A DNA stretch of 64,000 nucleotides from Thiobacillus sp. SCUT-2 (GTDB taxonomy: Bacteria; Pseudomonadota; Gammaproteobacteria; Burkholderiales; Thiobacillaceae): the NCBI RefSeq assembly GCF_035621355.1, contig NZ_CP141769.1:496001-560000 (forward strand), in the 5' to 3' direction. The notes under the pieces were generated by a model that saw only the letters and a list, made by a program, of their open reading frames with translations, was not told the DNA's origin and made no database searches. Positions 21,542 to 29,842 of the stretch are shown here, one piece after another (the first letter of the stretch is position 1; every line of letters begins with the position of its first letter). The translations under genes and the position numbers were made by a program.

Positions 21542-22144
21542 ATGAAACGCTATTTCATCACCGGCCTGCTGATCTGGGTGCCGCTCGGGATCACCCTGTG
21601 GGTGATCGACCTGCTGATCAACACGCTCGACCAGACGCTGATGGTGCTGCCGGCCAACTGGCAGCCCGAAGCCTGGCTGGGATTCCGCATTCCGGGCCTC
21701 GGCGTCATTCTGACGCTGCTGGTGATCGTGCTCACCGGCATGTTCGCGGCGAATTTCTTCGGCCAGAAGATCATCGACATGTGGGAGCGGCTGCTGGTCC
21801 GCATCCCGGTCGTGAAGTCGATCTACGGCAGCGTCAAGCAGGTCTCGGATACCCTGTTGTCGGGCAGCGGCCACGCCTTCCGCAAGGTCCTGCTGGTGCG
21901 CTATCCGCATCCGCAGGCATGGTCGCTCGCGTTCCAGACGAACGTGCCGGACGAAGTCGCGGCGGTGCTGCCGGACGAGCACGTCGCGGTGTTCATCCCG
22001 ACGACGCCGAGCCCGGTCAACGGATTCTACTTTTACGTCAAGAAGAGCGAGGTCGTCGAACTGGATGTGCCGGTCGACCGCGCGCTGAAATACATCGTCT
22101 CGATGGGCGTCGCCTCCGGCGAGTCGGGACGGAGCACCCACTAG
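21542..22144 (+). CDS. DUF502 family inner-membrane protein
   Basis: A 200-residue protein with two N-terminal hydrophobic segments (RYFITGLLIWVPLGITLWVI and LGVILTLLVIVLTGMFAANF) and a soluble C-terminal part with RIPVVKSIYGSVKQ and NGFYFYVKKSEV. The domain family has no assigned function. The ATG at 21542 is chosen because the longer open frame runs into the terminator. It is directly upstream of aspS (9-base gap). Confidence 0.85.
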   Translation: MKRYFITGLLIWVPLGITLWVIDLLINTLDQTLMVLPANWQPEAWLGFRIPGLGVILTLLVIVLTGMFAANFFGQKIIDMWERLLVRIPVVKSIYGSVKQVSDTLLSGSGHAFRKVLLVRYPHPQAWSLAFQTNVPDEVAAVLPDEHVAVFIPTTPSPVNGFYFYVKKSEVVELDVPVDRALKYIVSMGVASGESGRSTH

Positions 22145-22153
22145 GAAAAAAAC

Positions 22154-23950
22154 ATGCGTACACACTACTGCGGCGGCGTTACCGCCACCGACATCGGCAA
22201 CAGCGTCACCCTGTGCGGCTGGGCGCACCGTCGCCGCGACCACGGCGGCGTCATCTTCGTCGACCTGCGCGACCGTGAGGGCCAGGTGCAGGTGGTCGTC
22301 GACCCCGACACGCCCGCCGCGTTCAGGCTGGCCGAGGAGGTGCGCTCGGAGTTCGTGCTGAAGATCGTCGGCAAGGTGCGTCCGCGCCCCGCCGGCACCG
22401 AGAACCCCAACCAGGCGACCGGCATGGTCGAGGTGCTGGCGCAGGAGATCGAGATCCTCAATCCCTCGCTGACGCCCCCCTTCCAGCTCGACGACGACAC
22501 CATCAACGAGAACATCCGCCTGCAGTACCGCTACCTCGACCTGCGCCGCGAGCCGATGCAGAGGAACCTGCGCCTGCGCTACCGCGTCGCCAAGCTGATG
22601 CGCGACTACCTCGACGCTCACGGCTTCATCGAGGTCGAGACGCCGATGCTCACGCGCTCGACCCCCGAAGGCGCGCGCGACTATCTGGTGCCCTCGCGCG
22701 TGCACGACGGCATGTTCTACGCGCTGCCGCAGTCGCCGCAGCTCTTCAAGCAGCTCCTGATGGTGTCGGGCTTCGACCGCTACTTCCAGATCACCAAGTG
22801 CTTCCGCGACGAGGACCTGCGCGCGGACCGCCAGCCCGAGTTCACCCAGGTCGACCTGGAAACCTCCTTCCTCGGCGAGGAGGAGATCATGGTCCTGGTC
22901 GAGGGCATGATCCGCGACATGATGCAGAAGGCCCAGGGCATCGAGTTGCCCAATCCCTTCCCGCGCATGCCCTATGCCGAGGCGATGGCGAAGTACGGCT
23001 CCGACAAGCCCGACATGCGCGTGACGCTCGAACTCGTCGACGTCGCCGACGTCATGAAGGACGTCGCCTTCAAGGTGTTCTCCGGTCCGGCCAACGATCC
23101 CAAGGGCCGCGTCGCCGCGCTGCGCATCCCCGGTGGCGCGAGCTTGAGCCGCGGCGAGATCGACGGCTACACCGAATTCGTCAAGATCTACGGCGCCAAG
23201 GGCCTGGCCTACATCAAGGTCAACGATGTCGCGCAGTTGAACGAAACCGGCCTGCAGTCGCCCATCGTCAAGAACCTCTCCGAGGCCTCGCTGAAGGCCG
23301 TGATGGAACGCACCGGCGCCGCCAACGGCGACCTCATCTTCTTCGGCGCGGACAAGGCCAAGGTCGTCACCGATGCACTCGGCGCCCTGCGCCTCAAGAT
23401 CGGTCACGAAAAGGGCTTCGTCGACGGCCGCACCTGGGCGCCGCTGTGGGTGGTCGACTTCCCGATGTTCGAATTCAACGAGGACGAGAACCGCTGGGAT
23501 GCGCTGCACCACCCCTTCACCGCGCCCAAGGACGGCCACGAGGACTGGCTCGCGACCGATCCCGGCAAGTGCCTGTCGAAGGCCTACGACATGGTGCTGA
23601 ACGGCTGGGAAGTCGGCGGCGGCTCGGTACGTATTCACCGCGAGGCGGTGCAGGAGAAGGTGTTCGCCGCGCTGAACATCGGCGAAGCCGAGCGCCGCGA
23701 GAAGTTCGGCTTCCTGCTCGACGCGCTGCAGTATGGCGCGCCGCCGCACGGCGGCCTGGCATTCGGCCTCGACCGCCTGGTCACGCTGATGACCGGCGCC
23801 GAGTCGATCCGCGACGTCATCGCCTTCCCCAAGACCCAGCGCGCCTCCTGCCTGATGACCAACGCGCCCAACGTGGTCGACGAGAAGCAGCTGCGTGAGC
23901 TGCATATCCGCCTGCGCAACCCGGTGGCAGCCGACAAGCCCGCAGCATGA
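22154..23950 (+). CDS. aspS: Aspartyl-tRNA synthetase
   Basis: A 598-residue class II synthetase. The N-terminal OB anticodon-binding domain starts [20 protein letters not shown]; motif 2 is [16 protein letters not shown]; a bacterial GAD insertion domain lies at about 290-420; motif 3 is [14 protein letters not shown]. It charges tRNA-Asp in the cytoplasm. Whether it also charges tRNA-Asn cannot be told from what is visible. Its stop overlaps the next ATG by 4 bases. Confidence 0.98.
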   Translation: MRTHYCGGVTATDIGNSVTLCGWAHRRRDHGGVIFVDLRDREGQVQVVVDPDTPAAFRLAEEVRSEFVLKIVGKVRPRPAGTENPNQATGMVEVLAQEIEILNPSLTPPFQLDDDTINENIRLQYRYLDLRREPMQRNLRLRYRVAKLMRDYLDAHGFIEVETPMLTRSTPEGARDYLVPSRVHDGMFYALPQSPQLFKQLLMVSGFDRYFQITKCFRDEDLRADRQPEFTQVDLETSFLGEEEIMVLVEGMIRDMMQKAQGIELPNPFPRMPYAEAMAKYGSDKPDMRVTLELVDVADVMKDVAFKVFSGPANDPKGRVAALRIPGGASLSRGEIDGYTEFVKIYGAKGLAYIKVNDVAQLNETGLQSPIVKNLSEASLKAVMERTGAANGDLIFFGADKAKVVTDALGALRLKIGHEKGFVDGRTWAPLWVVDFPMFEFNEDENRWDALHHPFTAPKDGHEDWLATDPGKCLSKAYDMVLNGWEVGGGSVRIHREAVQEKVFAALNIGEAERREKFGFLLDALQYGAPPHGGLAFGLDRLVTLMTGAESIRDVIAFPKTQRASCLMTNAPNVVDEKQLRELHIRLRNPVAADKPAA

Positions 23951-24252
23951 AATTCGCCGACACCCTGAAAACCCTACCCCAATTCGCGGGCACGAAGCTG
24001 GTGCTGACCGACACGTCAGGCGCCGAGGTGGCGACGATCGCCAACGCGCCCGGCACCGCCGGTTCGTTCCGCGTCTATGCCCACCTCGCGCAGCAGTACG
24101 GTGCGATCAACGCCGAAGCGGCGGCCGAGGGGCTGGCGATCTACGCCGAACACACCGAGGACGCCGTCCAGCACCCCGGCAAGCATCCCAACATCGACCG
24201 CCTGATCGCGATCATGAAGACGGGCGAGGCGCTCGACGTCCGCATCGAGTGA
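23947..24252 (+). CDS. DUF2322 family protein
   Basis: A 101-residue soluble protein ([20 protein letters not shown]) resembling the small DUF2322 family found beside aspS in betaproteobacteria. Conserved-looking stretches include [17 protein letters not shown] and [12 protein letters not shown]. No function is known. ATGA overlap with aspS and GTGA overlap with nudB indicate a tightly coupled operon. Confidence 0.75.
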   Translation: MKFADTLKTLPQFAGTKLVLTDTSGAEVATIANAPGTAGSFRVYAHLAQQYGAINAEAAAEGLAIYAEHTEDAVQHPGKHPNIDRLIAIMKTGEALDVRIE

Positions 24253-24689
24253 CCGGCCACAAGATCCCGGTGTCCGTGCTGGTGGTGATCCACACCGCCG
24301 ACGGACAGGTGCTATTGATCGAACGTGCCGACGCGCCGGGGTTCTGGCAGTCGGTCACCGGATCGCAGGACGAGGGTGAAACGCTCGAGCAGACCGCGAT
24401 CCGCGAAGTGCGCGAGGAAACCGGCCTCGACGCCGCCGCCTTCGAGCTGACCCCGTGGGGAATCGAAACCCGCTACGAGATCTACGAACGCTGGCGCCAC
24501 CGCTATGCGCCCGGCGTCACCCACAACACCGAGCACGTGTTCGGCCTCAAGCTGCCGGCGCCGCTGCCGGTCCAGCTGGCGCCGCGCGAGCACCTGCGCT
24601 ACGAATGGCTGCCGTGGGACCTTGCGGCCGAACGCTGCTTCTCGCCCAGCAACGCGGCCGCCATCCGCCTTCTCCCCGGGCGCTTATAA
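24249..24689 (+). CDS. nudB: Dihydroneopterin triphosphate pyrophosphohydrolase (Nudix)
   Basis: A 146-residue Nudix hydrolase starting at GTG. The Nudix box is complete: Gly38, Glu44, REVREETG at 52-59. FWQSVTGSQDEGE and LRHRYAPGVTxNTE-like sequence (WRHRYAPGVTHNTE) match E. coli NudB, which removes pyrophosphate from dihydroneopterin triphosphate in folate synthesis. In many betaproteobacteria nudB follows aspS. Coupled to the DUF2322 gene by a 4-base overlap. Confidence 0.9.
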   Translation: MTGHKIPVSVLVVIHTADGQVLLIERADAPGFWQSVTGSQDEGETLEQTAIREVREETGLDAAAFELTPWGIETRYEIYERWRHRYAPGVTHNTEHVFGLKLPAPLPVQLAPREHLRYEWLPWDLAAERCFSPSNAAAIRLLPGRL

Positions 24690-24690
24690 T
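24685..24690 (+). promoter_or_regulatory. -10 element immediately upstream of ybhP-like gene
   Basis: TATAAT lies at the end of nudB, and its last base is 7 bases from the A of the next ATG. A start site at the usual distance would fall on or next to the ATG, predicting a leaderless message. There is no Shine-Dalgarno sequence before the ATG and no clear -35. Confidence 0.5.
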
Positions 24691-24696
24691 TTATTC

Positions 24697-25449
24697 ATGA
24701 ACGCACCGTTGCACGTTGCCAGTTTCAACATCCACAAGGGCCTGTCGCAGTTCAACCGGCGGCTGACCGTCCACGAACTGCGCGAGCGCCTCGGTAACCT
24801 CGGCACGGACATCGTGTTCCTGCAGGAAGTCCAGCACAGCCACGGCCTGCGTGCCAGCCGCTTCCAGCACTGGCCGGGCAAACCGCAGCACGAGTTCCTC
24901 GCCGGCCACGTCTACACCGACTTCGCCTACGGCAAGAACTGCGTCTACGACACCGGCCATCATGGCAACGCCATCCTGTCGCGCTACAAGATCCTCAACT
25001 GGGAGAACGAGGACATTTCCGCTCACGCCTTCGAGAGCCGCGGCATGCTGCATTGCCAGATCGAGGTGCCGGGCATCGGGCAGCCCGTGCATTGCATCAA
25101 CGTTCATCTCGCGCTGACCGAAGCCGGCCGCAAGCGCCAGATGGCGATGATCTCCGCGCGGGTGCGGCGGATGGTGCCCGACGACGCGCCGCTGATCCTC
25201 GCCGGCGACTTCAACGACTGGCGGATGCGCGCCTGCGCCTATTTCAAGGACGAGCTCGGCCTCGTCGAGGTGTTCGAGACGCACCACGGCAAGCCGGCCC
25301 GCAGCTACCCGTCCATCCTCCCCATGTTCCAGCTCGACCGCATCTACGTGCGGCGCTTTCACATCGACAAGGCGCACGTCCACACCGGCAATGCCTGGCA
25401 TCGCATTTCCGACCACGCTGCCCTGACCGCCACGCTCAGTCCGGTCTGA
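24697..25449 (+). CDS. ybhP: Endonuclease/exonuclease/phosphatase family protein (YbhP-like)
   Basis: A 250-residue EEP-fold enzyme. Metal and catalytic residues are visible in SFNIHKG (Asn11), FLQEVQ (Glu44), HGNAILSR, NVHLALTEAGR, AGDFNDWR and the final SDHAAL. The EEP fold cleaves phosphodiesters; the substrate of YbhP is unknown. The gene overlaps clsB by one base, and ybhP-clsB is also an E. coli gene pair, supporting a link with phospholipid metabolism. The start may be leaderless. Confidence 0.85.
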   Translation: MNAPLHVASFNIHKGLSQFNRRLTVHELRERLGNLGTDIVFLQEVQHSHGLRASRFQHWPGKPQHEFLAGHVYTDFAYGKNCVYDTGHHGNAILSRYKILNWENEDISAHAFESRGMLHCQIEVPGIGQPVHCINVHLALTEAGRKRQMAMISARVRRMVPDDAPLILAGDFNDWRMRACAYFKDELGLVEVFETHHGKPARSYPSILPMFQLDRIYVRRFHIDKAHVHTGNAWHRISDHAALTATLSPV

Positions 25450-26639
25450 TGACCGCACGCAGCCGCTCGAACCGGCCGTTCTTTGCGGGCATCGAGCCGC
25501 TGCCCGGCAACCGCGTGCGTCTCCTGCAGAGCGGTGCCGAGTTCTTTCCGGCACTGATCGCGGCGATCGACGCCGCGTGCGACGAGATCCACCTCGAAAC
25601 CTACATCTTCAACGCCGACCGCAGCGCCGAGGCGGTTCGCGACGCGTTGGTGCGCGCCGCCCGGCGCGGCGTGCGGGTACGCGTGCTGGTCGACGGCATC
25701 GGCTCGCGCGAACTGCCGGCCGCCTGGCGTGAAGCCCTCGCGGCGGCGGGCGTGAACCTCCTCACCTACCGCCCGCTGGCGACCGGCTGGCGCGCCAACC
25801 CTCGAACGCTGCGGCGCCTGCACCGCAAGCTCGCGGTGGTCGATGCGCGCATCGCTTTCCTCGGCGGCATGAACCTCATCGACGATCTCGAACCCGGCCC
25901 GCTCGCCCGGCCGCGGCTCGACTTCAGCGTGGAAGTGCAGGGGCCCCTGCTGGCGCCCATCCATCGCAGCGTGTTCCGCCTGTGGCGCCTGGTCGCCCTG
26001 ACGCAGCTGCAGGGCGGCGACCACGACACGACGATCAGCCCGACCTGGCCCACCGACGGGCACGTACGCGCGGCCTTCGTCGTGCGCGACAATTTCGCCC
26101 ACCGGCGCGACATCGAGCGCGTCTATCTGGCGGCACTGGCGCTTGCGCGCGACGAGATCGTCATCGCCAACGCCTACTTCCTGCCCGGCCGCCGTTTCCG
26201 GAAGCTGCTGAGAAACGCCGCCGCGCGCGGCGTGCGCGTCCACCTGCTGACGCAAGGCCATACCGACCATCCCTTCTTCCAGACCGCCGCCCGCGCGCTC
26301 TACCGCGACCTGCTGGCCGCCGGCGTCCACATCTACGAATACCAGGCGAGCGAGCTGCATGCCAAGGTGGCGGTGGCCGATGGCCACTGGGCGACCGTCG
26401 GCTCGAGCAACATCGACCCCTTCAGCCTGCTGCTCGCGCGCGAGGCGAACCTTGTCGTCGACGACGAGGGCTTTGCGCACGACCTGCGGCAGCGCCTGCA
26501 GCAGGCCATCGGCCAGTCCGTGGCGCTGGCCCCCGCCGGCTGGCAGCGCCGGCCCTGGCCGCGGCGCGTGCTGTCGTGGCTGGCCTACGGCAGCGTGCGG
26601 CTGATGGTGGGGCTGGCGGGCGGCGGGCGCTGGGTGTGA
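25449..26639 (+). CDS. clsB: Cardiolipin synthase B (phospholipase D family)
   Basis: A 396-residue PLD-superfamily enzyme with two HKD motifs: HRKLAVVD (His125, Lys127, Asp132) followed by LGGMN, and LHAKVAVAD with GSSNID in the C-terminal half. It lacks the N-terminal transmembrane segments of ClsA, as expected for ClsB. It makes cardiolipin from phosphatidylglycerol. Its ATG overlaps the ybhP-like stop. It converges on yaiI. Confidence 0.92.
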   Translation: MTARSRSNRPFFAGIEPLPGNRVRLLQSGAEFFPALIAAIDAACDEIHLETYIFNADRSAEAVRDALVRAARRGVRVRVLVDGIGSRELPAAWREALAAAGVNLLTYRPLATGWRANPRTLRRLHRKLAVVDARIAFLGGMNLIDDLEPGPLARPRLDFSVEVQGPLLAPIHRSVFRLWRLVALTQLQGGDHDTTISPTWPTDGHVRAAFVVRDNFAHRRDIERVYLAALALARDEIVIANAYFLPGRRFRKLLRNAAARGVRVHLLTQGHTDHPFFQTAARALYRDLLAAGVHIYEYQASELHAKVAVADGHWATVGSSNIDPFSLLLAREANLVVDDEGFAHDLRQRLQQAIGQSVALAPAGWQRRPWPRRVLSWLAYGSVRLMVGLAGGGRWV

Positions 26640-26667
26640 GCGGGGCCCTGGCGCGTTCTTGACGGAT

Positions 26668-27120
26668 TCAGCGCGGGCCGCGCTGCGCCAGAAAGCGGTC
26701 GAGCTGGTTGGCGAACGCCTGACGGTCAGCCTGCGACAGCGCGGCCGGCCCCGAGATGTCGACCCCGGCGCCGCGCAGGCCTTCCATGAAGTCGCGCAGG
26801 CCGAGCCGCTCGCGGATGCTGTCGGCGCGGTAGAACTCGCCGCGCGGCGACAGGGCGAACGCGCCTTTCTCGATCAATGCGGCGGCCAGCGGAATGTCCG
26901 CCGTCACCACCAGGTCGCCGGCGGCGACCTCGTCCATGATGTGCCGGTCGGCAACGTCGAAGCCCCTCGGCACCTGCCGGGCGCGGATATAGGGCGAGGG
27001 CGGCACCCGCAACAGCCGGTTGGCCACCAGCGTCAGCGGCAGCCGGAGCCGATCCGCCACGCGAAACAGGATGTCCTTGATCACGGCCGGGCAGGCGTCG
27101 GCGTCGACCCAGATCTGCAT
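26668..27120 (-). CDS. yaiI: UPF0178 family protein YaiI
   Basis: A 150-residue protein beginning [18 protein letters not shown], the YaiI/YqxD signature; [17 protein letters not shown] and the conserved [11 protein letters not shown] follow. The family has a PIN-like/NYN-like fold but no proved function. Its first 76 bases plus the ATG are nearly identical to a second, truncated copy at 27862-27938, so this intact copy may owe its 5' end to a duplication. Confidence 0.88.
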   Translation of the reverse strand: MQIWVDADACPAVIKDILFRVADRLRLPLTLVANRLLRVPPSPYIRARQVPRGFDVADRHIMDEVAAGDLVVTADIPLAAALIEKGAFALSPRGEFYRADSIRERLGLRDFMEGLRGAGVDISGPAALSQADRQAFANQLDRFLAQRGPR

Positions 27121-27123
27121 GGC
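27047..27123. repeat. 77-bp direct repeat, copy A (yaiI 5' end)
   Basis: Bases 27047-27123 match 27862-27938 in the same orientation with 75 of 77 identical by eye (differences in the GATCACGG / GATGACCG segment). The repeat covers the first codons of yaiI and flanks the DUF433/DUF5615 pair. Confidence 0.92.
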
Positions 27124-27162
27124 AAGCGCGGGAGGTAATCAGTCGATCGATCGAACCGGGCG

Positions 27163-27498
27163 CTAGCCTGCTATTTCAACCAGGTAGGTGCCGGAGTCGA
27201 GCGCGGCGATCACGGAAGGCAGTTCCGCTGCGAACCACGCCAGCAATCTTGCGTTGGGGCAATTGCCGATCCTGACCCACACAATCATCGGTGGCGCCTT
27301 GCTGACGGAGGCGCGTATCGCAAAATCCTCATCCTTGGTAATGATGATGGCGCCATTCTCCAGGGCGTAGTCCCAAATCCGGCTGTCGCTGCACTCGAGC
27401 AGGCCCACGTCAAGGACATGGGACGCCTCGTGGCCCATCGCTGCAATTTTTCTGGCCAGGGCCGGCGGCAATTGAGCATCGACCAGGAAACGATGCAC
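27163..27498 (-). CDS. DUF5615 family PIN-like protein, probable toxin
   Basis: A 111-residue protein starting at GTG (MHRFLVDAQLPPALARKIAA). The acidic residues Asp7, Asp56 and Asp58 (FLVDAQLP, ITKDEDFA) fit the PIN-like nuclease fold of DUF5615. It begins 1 base after the stop of the DUF433 gene; DUF433-DUF5615 is a recurring two-gene module regarded as a toxin-antitoxin system by genome context. The base composition looks less GC-rich than the surroundings. RNase activity is inferred only. Confidence 0.8.
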   Translation of the reverse strand: MHRFLVDAQLPPALARKIAAMGHEASHVLDVGLLECSDSRIWDYALENGAIIITKDEDFAIRASVSKAPPMIVWVRIGNCPNARLLAWFAAELPSVIAALDSGTYLVEIAG

Positions 27499-27499
27499 G

Positions 27500-27730
27500 T
27501 CAGGCCGCTTTTAGCACCGGGTGATCAAATTGCCGTGCCGCATACAACAGGGTGGCGGTGATGTCTTCCGCTTCCAGATAGGGATAATCGGCCAAAATCT
27601 CGTCACGGCTTTCCCCTGCGGCCAACAATTCAAGAATATCGCTTACCCGGATGCGCATCCCTCGAATGCAGGGCCGCCCGCCGCACTGTGCCGGGTCGAC
27701 GGTAATCCGTTCCAATGTCGTGGTTTCCAT
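27500..27730 (-). CDS. DUF433 family protein, probable antitoxin
   Basis: A 76-residue protein (METTTLERITVDPAQCGGRP) with the DUF433 signature GGRPCIRGMRIRVSDILELL and EDITATLLYAA, a winged-helix-like fold. An AGGTG site precedes the ATG at 27730; a GTG at 27739 is possible. It is the first gene of a two-gene unit with the DUF5615 protein and is the likely antitoxin and autoregulator. Confidence 0.82.
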   Translation of the reverse strand: METTTLERITVDPAQCGGRPCIRGMRIRVSDILELLAAGESRDEILADYPYLEAEDITATLLYAARQFDHPVLKAA

Positions 27731-27746
27731 TTTGCGCACACCTGTT

Positions 27747-27935
27747 CTAGCCGACGAGGTGATTGTATAGGTTTAACAGGGACACTGAAAAACCAGCCCG
27801 TGGCGGCAGCGCAAACGCGCTCTTATAGATCAGCGCAGTATCGCTCGTCGGCGGTGGTCGCAGCCGATCCGCCACGCGAAACAGGATGTCCTTGATGACC
27901 GCCGGGCAGGCGTCGGCGTCGACCCAGATCTGCAT
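27747..27935 (-). pseudogene. Truncated second copy of yaiI
   Basis: The ATG at 27935 opens with the same 26 residues as yaiI ([20 protein letters not shown]...), then diverges to an unrelated 36-residue tail ending at 27747. Only the 5' end of yaiI is present, so the product cannot be functional YaiI. It lies 9 bases downstream of ypfJ, which suggests that this is the original yaiI position, interrupted after codon 26. Confidence 0.8.
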
Positions 27936-27938
27936 GGC
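27862..27938. repeat. 77-bp direct repeat, copy B
   Basis: Second copy of the repeat described at 27047-27123; 75 of 77 bases are shared. The two copies are 738 bases apart and enclose the DUF433/DUF5615 genes. Confidence 0.92.
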
Positions 27939-27943
27939 CCGCT

Positions 27944-28801
27944 CTACAGCCGCGCCGCCTTGAAGGTGTCGCACTGTCCCGGGTCGCCGCGTTCCATGCC
28001 GCGGCTGAACCAGCGCATGCGCTGCTCCGACGTCCCGTGGGTGAAGGCGTCCGGCACCACGTAGCCGCGCGCCTGCTTCTGCAGGCGATCGTCGCCCACC
28101 CCCGCCGCGGCCGCCAGCGCCTCCTCGGCGTCGCCCGGTTCGAGCACGTGCCGGGCCTGGTTGGCGTGGTAGGCCCACACGCCGGCGAAGCAGTCCGCCT
28201 GCAGTTCCATCCGCACCTGCAGCGCGTTGCCCCGGACCTCGTCCGCGCGGCCGCGCGCCGCCTGCACCTGGTCCGAGATCCCGAGCAGCGTCTGCACGTG
28301 GTGGCCGACCTCGTGCGCCACCACGTAGGCCTGCGCAAAATCGCCGGGCGCGTCGTAGCGCTGCGCCAGATCGTTGAAAAAGCTCATGTCGAGATACAGC
28401 TTGTGGTCGGCCGGGCAATAGAACGGCCCCATCGCCGCCTCGGCGAAGCCGCACGCCGACTGTACCGCGCCGGAAAACAGCACCAGCTTGGGCTGCGTGT
28501 AGCGCTGCCCCGACGCCTGGAACACCGCGCCCCACACGTCCTCCGTGTCGGCCAGCACCACCGACACGAAATCCTTGAGCTTCTCCTCCTCGGGACTGGC
28601 GCCGGGCGCCGGCTGCTGCGCCTGCGTCTGCGCCACCTCGCCAGCCTGGTTCAGCACCACCGACGGGTCGACGCCGAAGTACATCGCCACCAGCGCCAGG
28701 ATGATCGCCCCGATGCCGCCGCCGACCAGGCCGCGCCGGCCCGCCGACATGCCGCGCCGGTCCTCGATGTTCTCGCTGCGGCGTCCGTTCTCCCAGCGCA
28801 T
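27944..28801 (-). CDS. ypfJ: YpfJ family zinc metallopeptidase-like protein
   Basis: A 285-residue protein: a charged N terminus (MRWENGRRSENIEDRRGM), one transmembrane segment at about 27-45 (GGGIGAIILALVAMYFGV), and a domain with the zinc motif HEVGHH at residues 163-168, followed by ELQADCFAGVWAYHA. The family is called neutral zinc metallopeptidase, but the substrate is unknown. A start at 28801 fits the conserved RWENxRRSxN beginning. Probably anchored in the inner membrane. Confidence 0.88.
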   Translation of the reverse strand: MRWENGRRSENIEDRRGMSAGRRGLVGGGIGAIILALVAMYFGVDPSVVLNQAGEVAQTQAQQPAPGASPEEEKLKDFVSVVLADTEDVWGAVFQASGQRYTQPKLVLFSGAVQSACGFAEAAMGPFYCPADHKLYLDMSFFNDLAQRYDAPGDFAQAYVVAHEVGHHVQTLLGISDQVQAARGRADEVRGNALQVRMELQADCFAGVWAYHANQARHVLEPGDAEEALAAAAGVGDDRLQKQARGYVVPDAFTHGTSEQRMRWFSRGMERGDPGQCDTFKAARL

Positions 28802-28927
28802 TGGTGCCCTCCGTGCTTCCGGTATTCAAGCGGTTGTGCCCGATTGTAGTCGCGACAGGCTGCGACCGGGAGGGCAGGCAACGGTCGACCGTTCTTGTTT
28901 GGCCCTGCGCTCCATCATGCTATGCTG

Positions 28928-28949
28928 CGTATGTATACAACGTCATACG
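28928..28949. promoter_or_regulatory. Inverted repeat, probable antitoxin operator
   Basis: CGTATG (28928-28933) and CATACG (28944-28949) form a perfect dyad with a 10-base centre containing the palindrome GTATAC. It overlaps the expected promoter region, 15 bases before the ATG of the ribbon-helix-helix gene, the usual place for an autoregulatory operator. Confidence 0.6.
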
Positions 28950-28963
28950 GCAGGAGTCGTTCA

Positions 28964-29200
28964 ATGGCCACGGCAGTACTGACACTACGCGTCCCCGAAG
29001 AAATCAAGGCAAAGCTGGACAAGCTCGCGCAAGCAACACATCGTTCCAGATCGTTTCTGGCGGAAGAGGCCATCGCGCGATATATCGATCTGGAAGCCTG
29101 GCAGATCGGCGAAATCGAACAGGCAATCCGCGAAGCCGACAACGGTGATTTTGCGAGCGCCTCCGAGTTGGCAGACCTGCTGAAAAAGCATGCAGGTTAA
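28964..29200 (+). CDS. Ribbon-helix-helix antitoxin (ParD/CopG type)
   Basis: A 78-residue protein with an N-terminal RHH DNA-binding fold (TAVLTLRVPEEIKAKLDKLA, then RSRSFLAEEAIARYID) and a C-terminal toxin-binding tail. CAGGAG upstream is the ribosome binding site. It overlaps the downstream toxin gene by 11 bases, typical for TA operons where the antitoxin comes first. The dyad upstream is its likely target. Confidence 0.88.
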   Translation: MATAVLTLRVPEEIKAKLDKLAQATHRSRSFLAEEAIARYIDLEAWQIGEIEQAIREADNGDFASASELADLLKKHAG

Positions 29201-29483
29201 ATGGCTGCGTCGTGCCCTGCGCAATCTTGAGCAGGAGGCCGCCTATGTCGCGCAGGACAACCCTCGCGCCGCCGCCGCGCTCGTGGTGGAAGCAGACGAG
29301 TCCACCCGGCTCCTGGCACGACATCCCGACATGGGCCGTCCCGGGCGCGTGCCAGGGACACGCGAACTGGTGTTGCGGCATTTTCCCTACATCATTCCCT
29401 ACCGCGTCAAGGAACGGCGGGTGGAAATACTTCGCGTATTGCATATGTCGCGCAAATGGCCGCCGGGATTTGAAACGCCTTAA
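29190..29483 (+). CDS. RelE/ParE family toxin
   Basis: A 97-residue basic protein (MQVKWLRRALRNLEQEAAYV) with the ParE/RelE fold features: RPGRVPGTRELVLRHFPYII and YRVKERRVEILRVLHMSRKWP at the C terminus. ParE toxins inhibit gyrase whereas RelE toxins cut mRNA; the C-terminal sequence and the RHH partner favour ParE. Encoded with its antitoxin in one operon. Confidence 0.87.
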   Translation: MQVKWLRRALRNLEQEAAYVAQDNPRAAAALVVEADESTRLLARHPDMGRPGRVPGTRELVLRHFPYIIPYRVKERRVEILRVLHMSRKWPPGFETP

Positions 29484-29842
29484 GGGAGGCCTCAACAAGC
29501 TGATACCGCTCATGCCCTTCGATTTCGCTCAGGAGCGCGTTCGAGCCTGTCATGAGCTTGCCGAAGGGCTCGCCCCGAACGGAATCAACAATTGCCGTTC
29601 GTCCGTTTGGCAGGCTCACGACGCAGCCTGAGCTTGTCGAAGGGGCTCGTTCAGGGCTTCCTTGATGCGGCCTGCCTGTTGTGTGAGTGCAACAAAACAA
29701 CACTTTTGCGGTTGAATGACAAAAAAAACAACAGCGCGCGCTTGTCGTGTCACCCGGTCTCTGGATAATCGATCCCGTCCACTAGGCCTTCAGGGGCTGG
29801 ACAGCTCTGCAGAGCTTACAAACATTCTCAAGGAGATTTGCT
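29484..29842 (+). repeat. REP-like palindromic repeat cluster and porin leader
   Basis: This 359-base non-coding gap holds at least two copies of a REP-like unit containing TGAGCTTGNCGAAGGGGCTCG: one at about 29553-29582 and one at 29627-29658, plus a degenerate half unit at 29516-29533 (CCTTCGATTTCGCTCAGG). CGAACGG (29576-29582) and CCGTTCG (29595-29601) form a hairpin. The second half of the gap carries the porin promoter and leader. Confidence 0.65.
29742..29769 (+). promoter_or_regulatory. Porin promoter
   Basis: TTGTCG (29742-29747), a 16-base spacer and GATAAT (29764-29769) make a good sigma-70 promoter, giving a leader of about 67 bases before the porin ATG. Confidence 0.65.

Noticed and set aside
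28895-28963. Upstream extension of the antitoxin gene frame to 28895
   Set aside because: It would cover the operator dyad and lacks a ribosome binding site, while the ATG at 28964 has CAGGAG and fits the RHH start.
27500-29483. Search for a defence island around the TA pairs
   Set aside because: Only two toxin-antitoxin-like pairs, ypfJ and yaiI were found; no nuclease-helicase, CBASS, retron, restriction-modification or CRISPR component is present.
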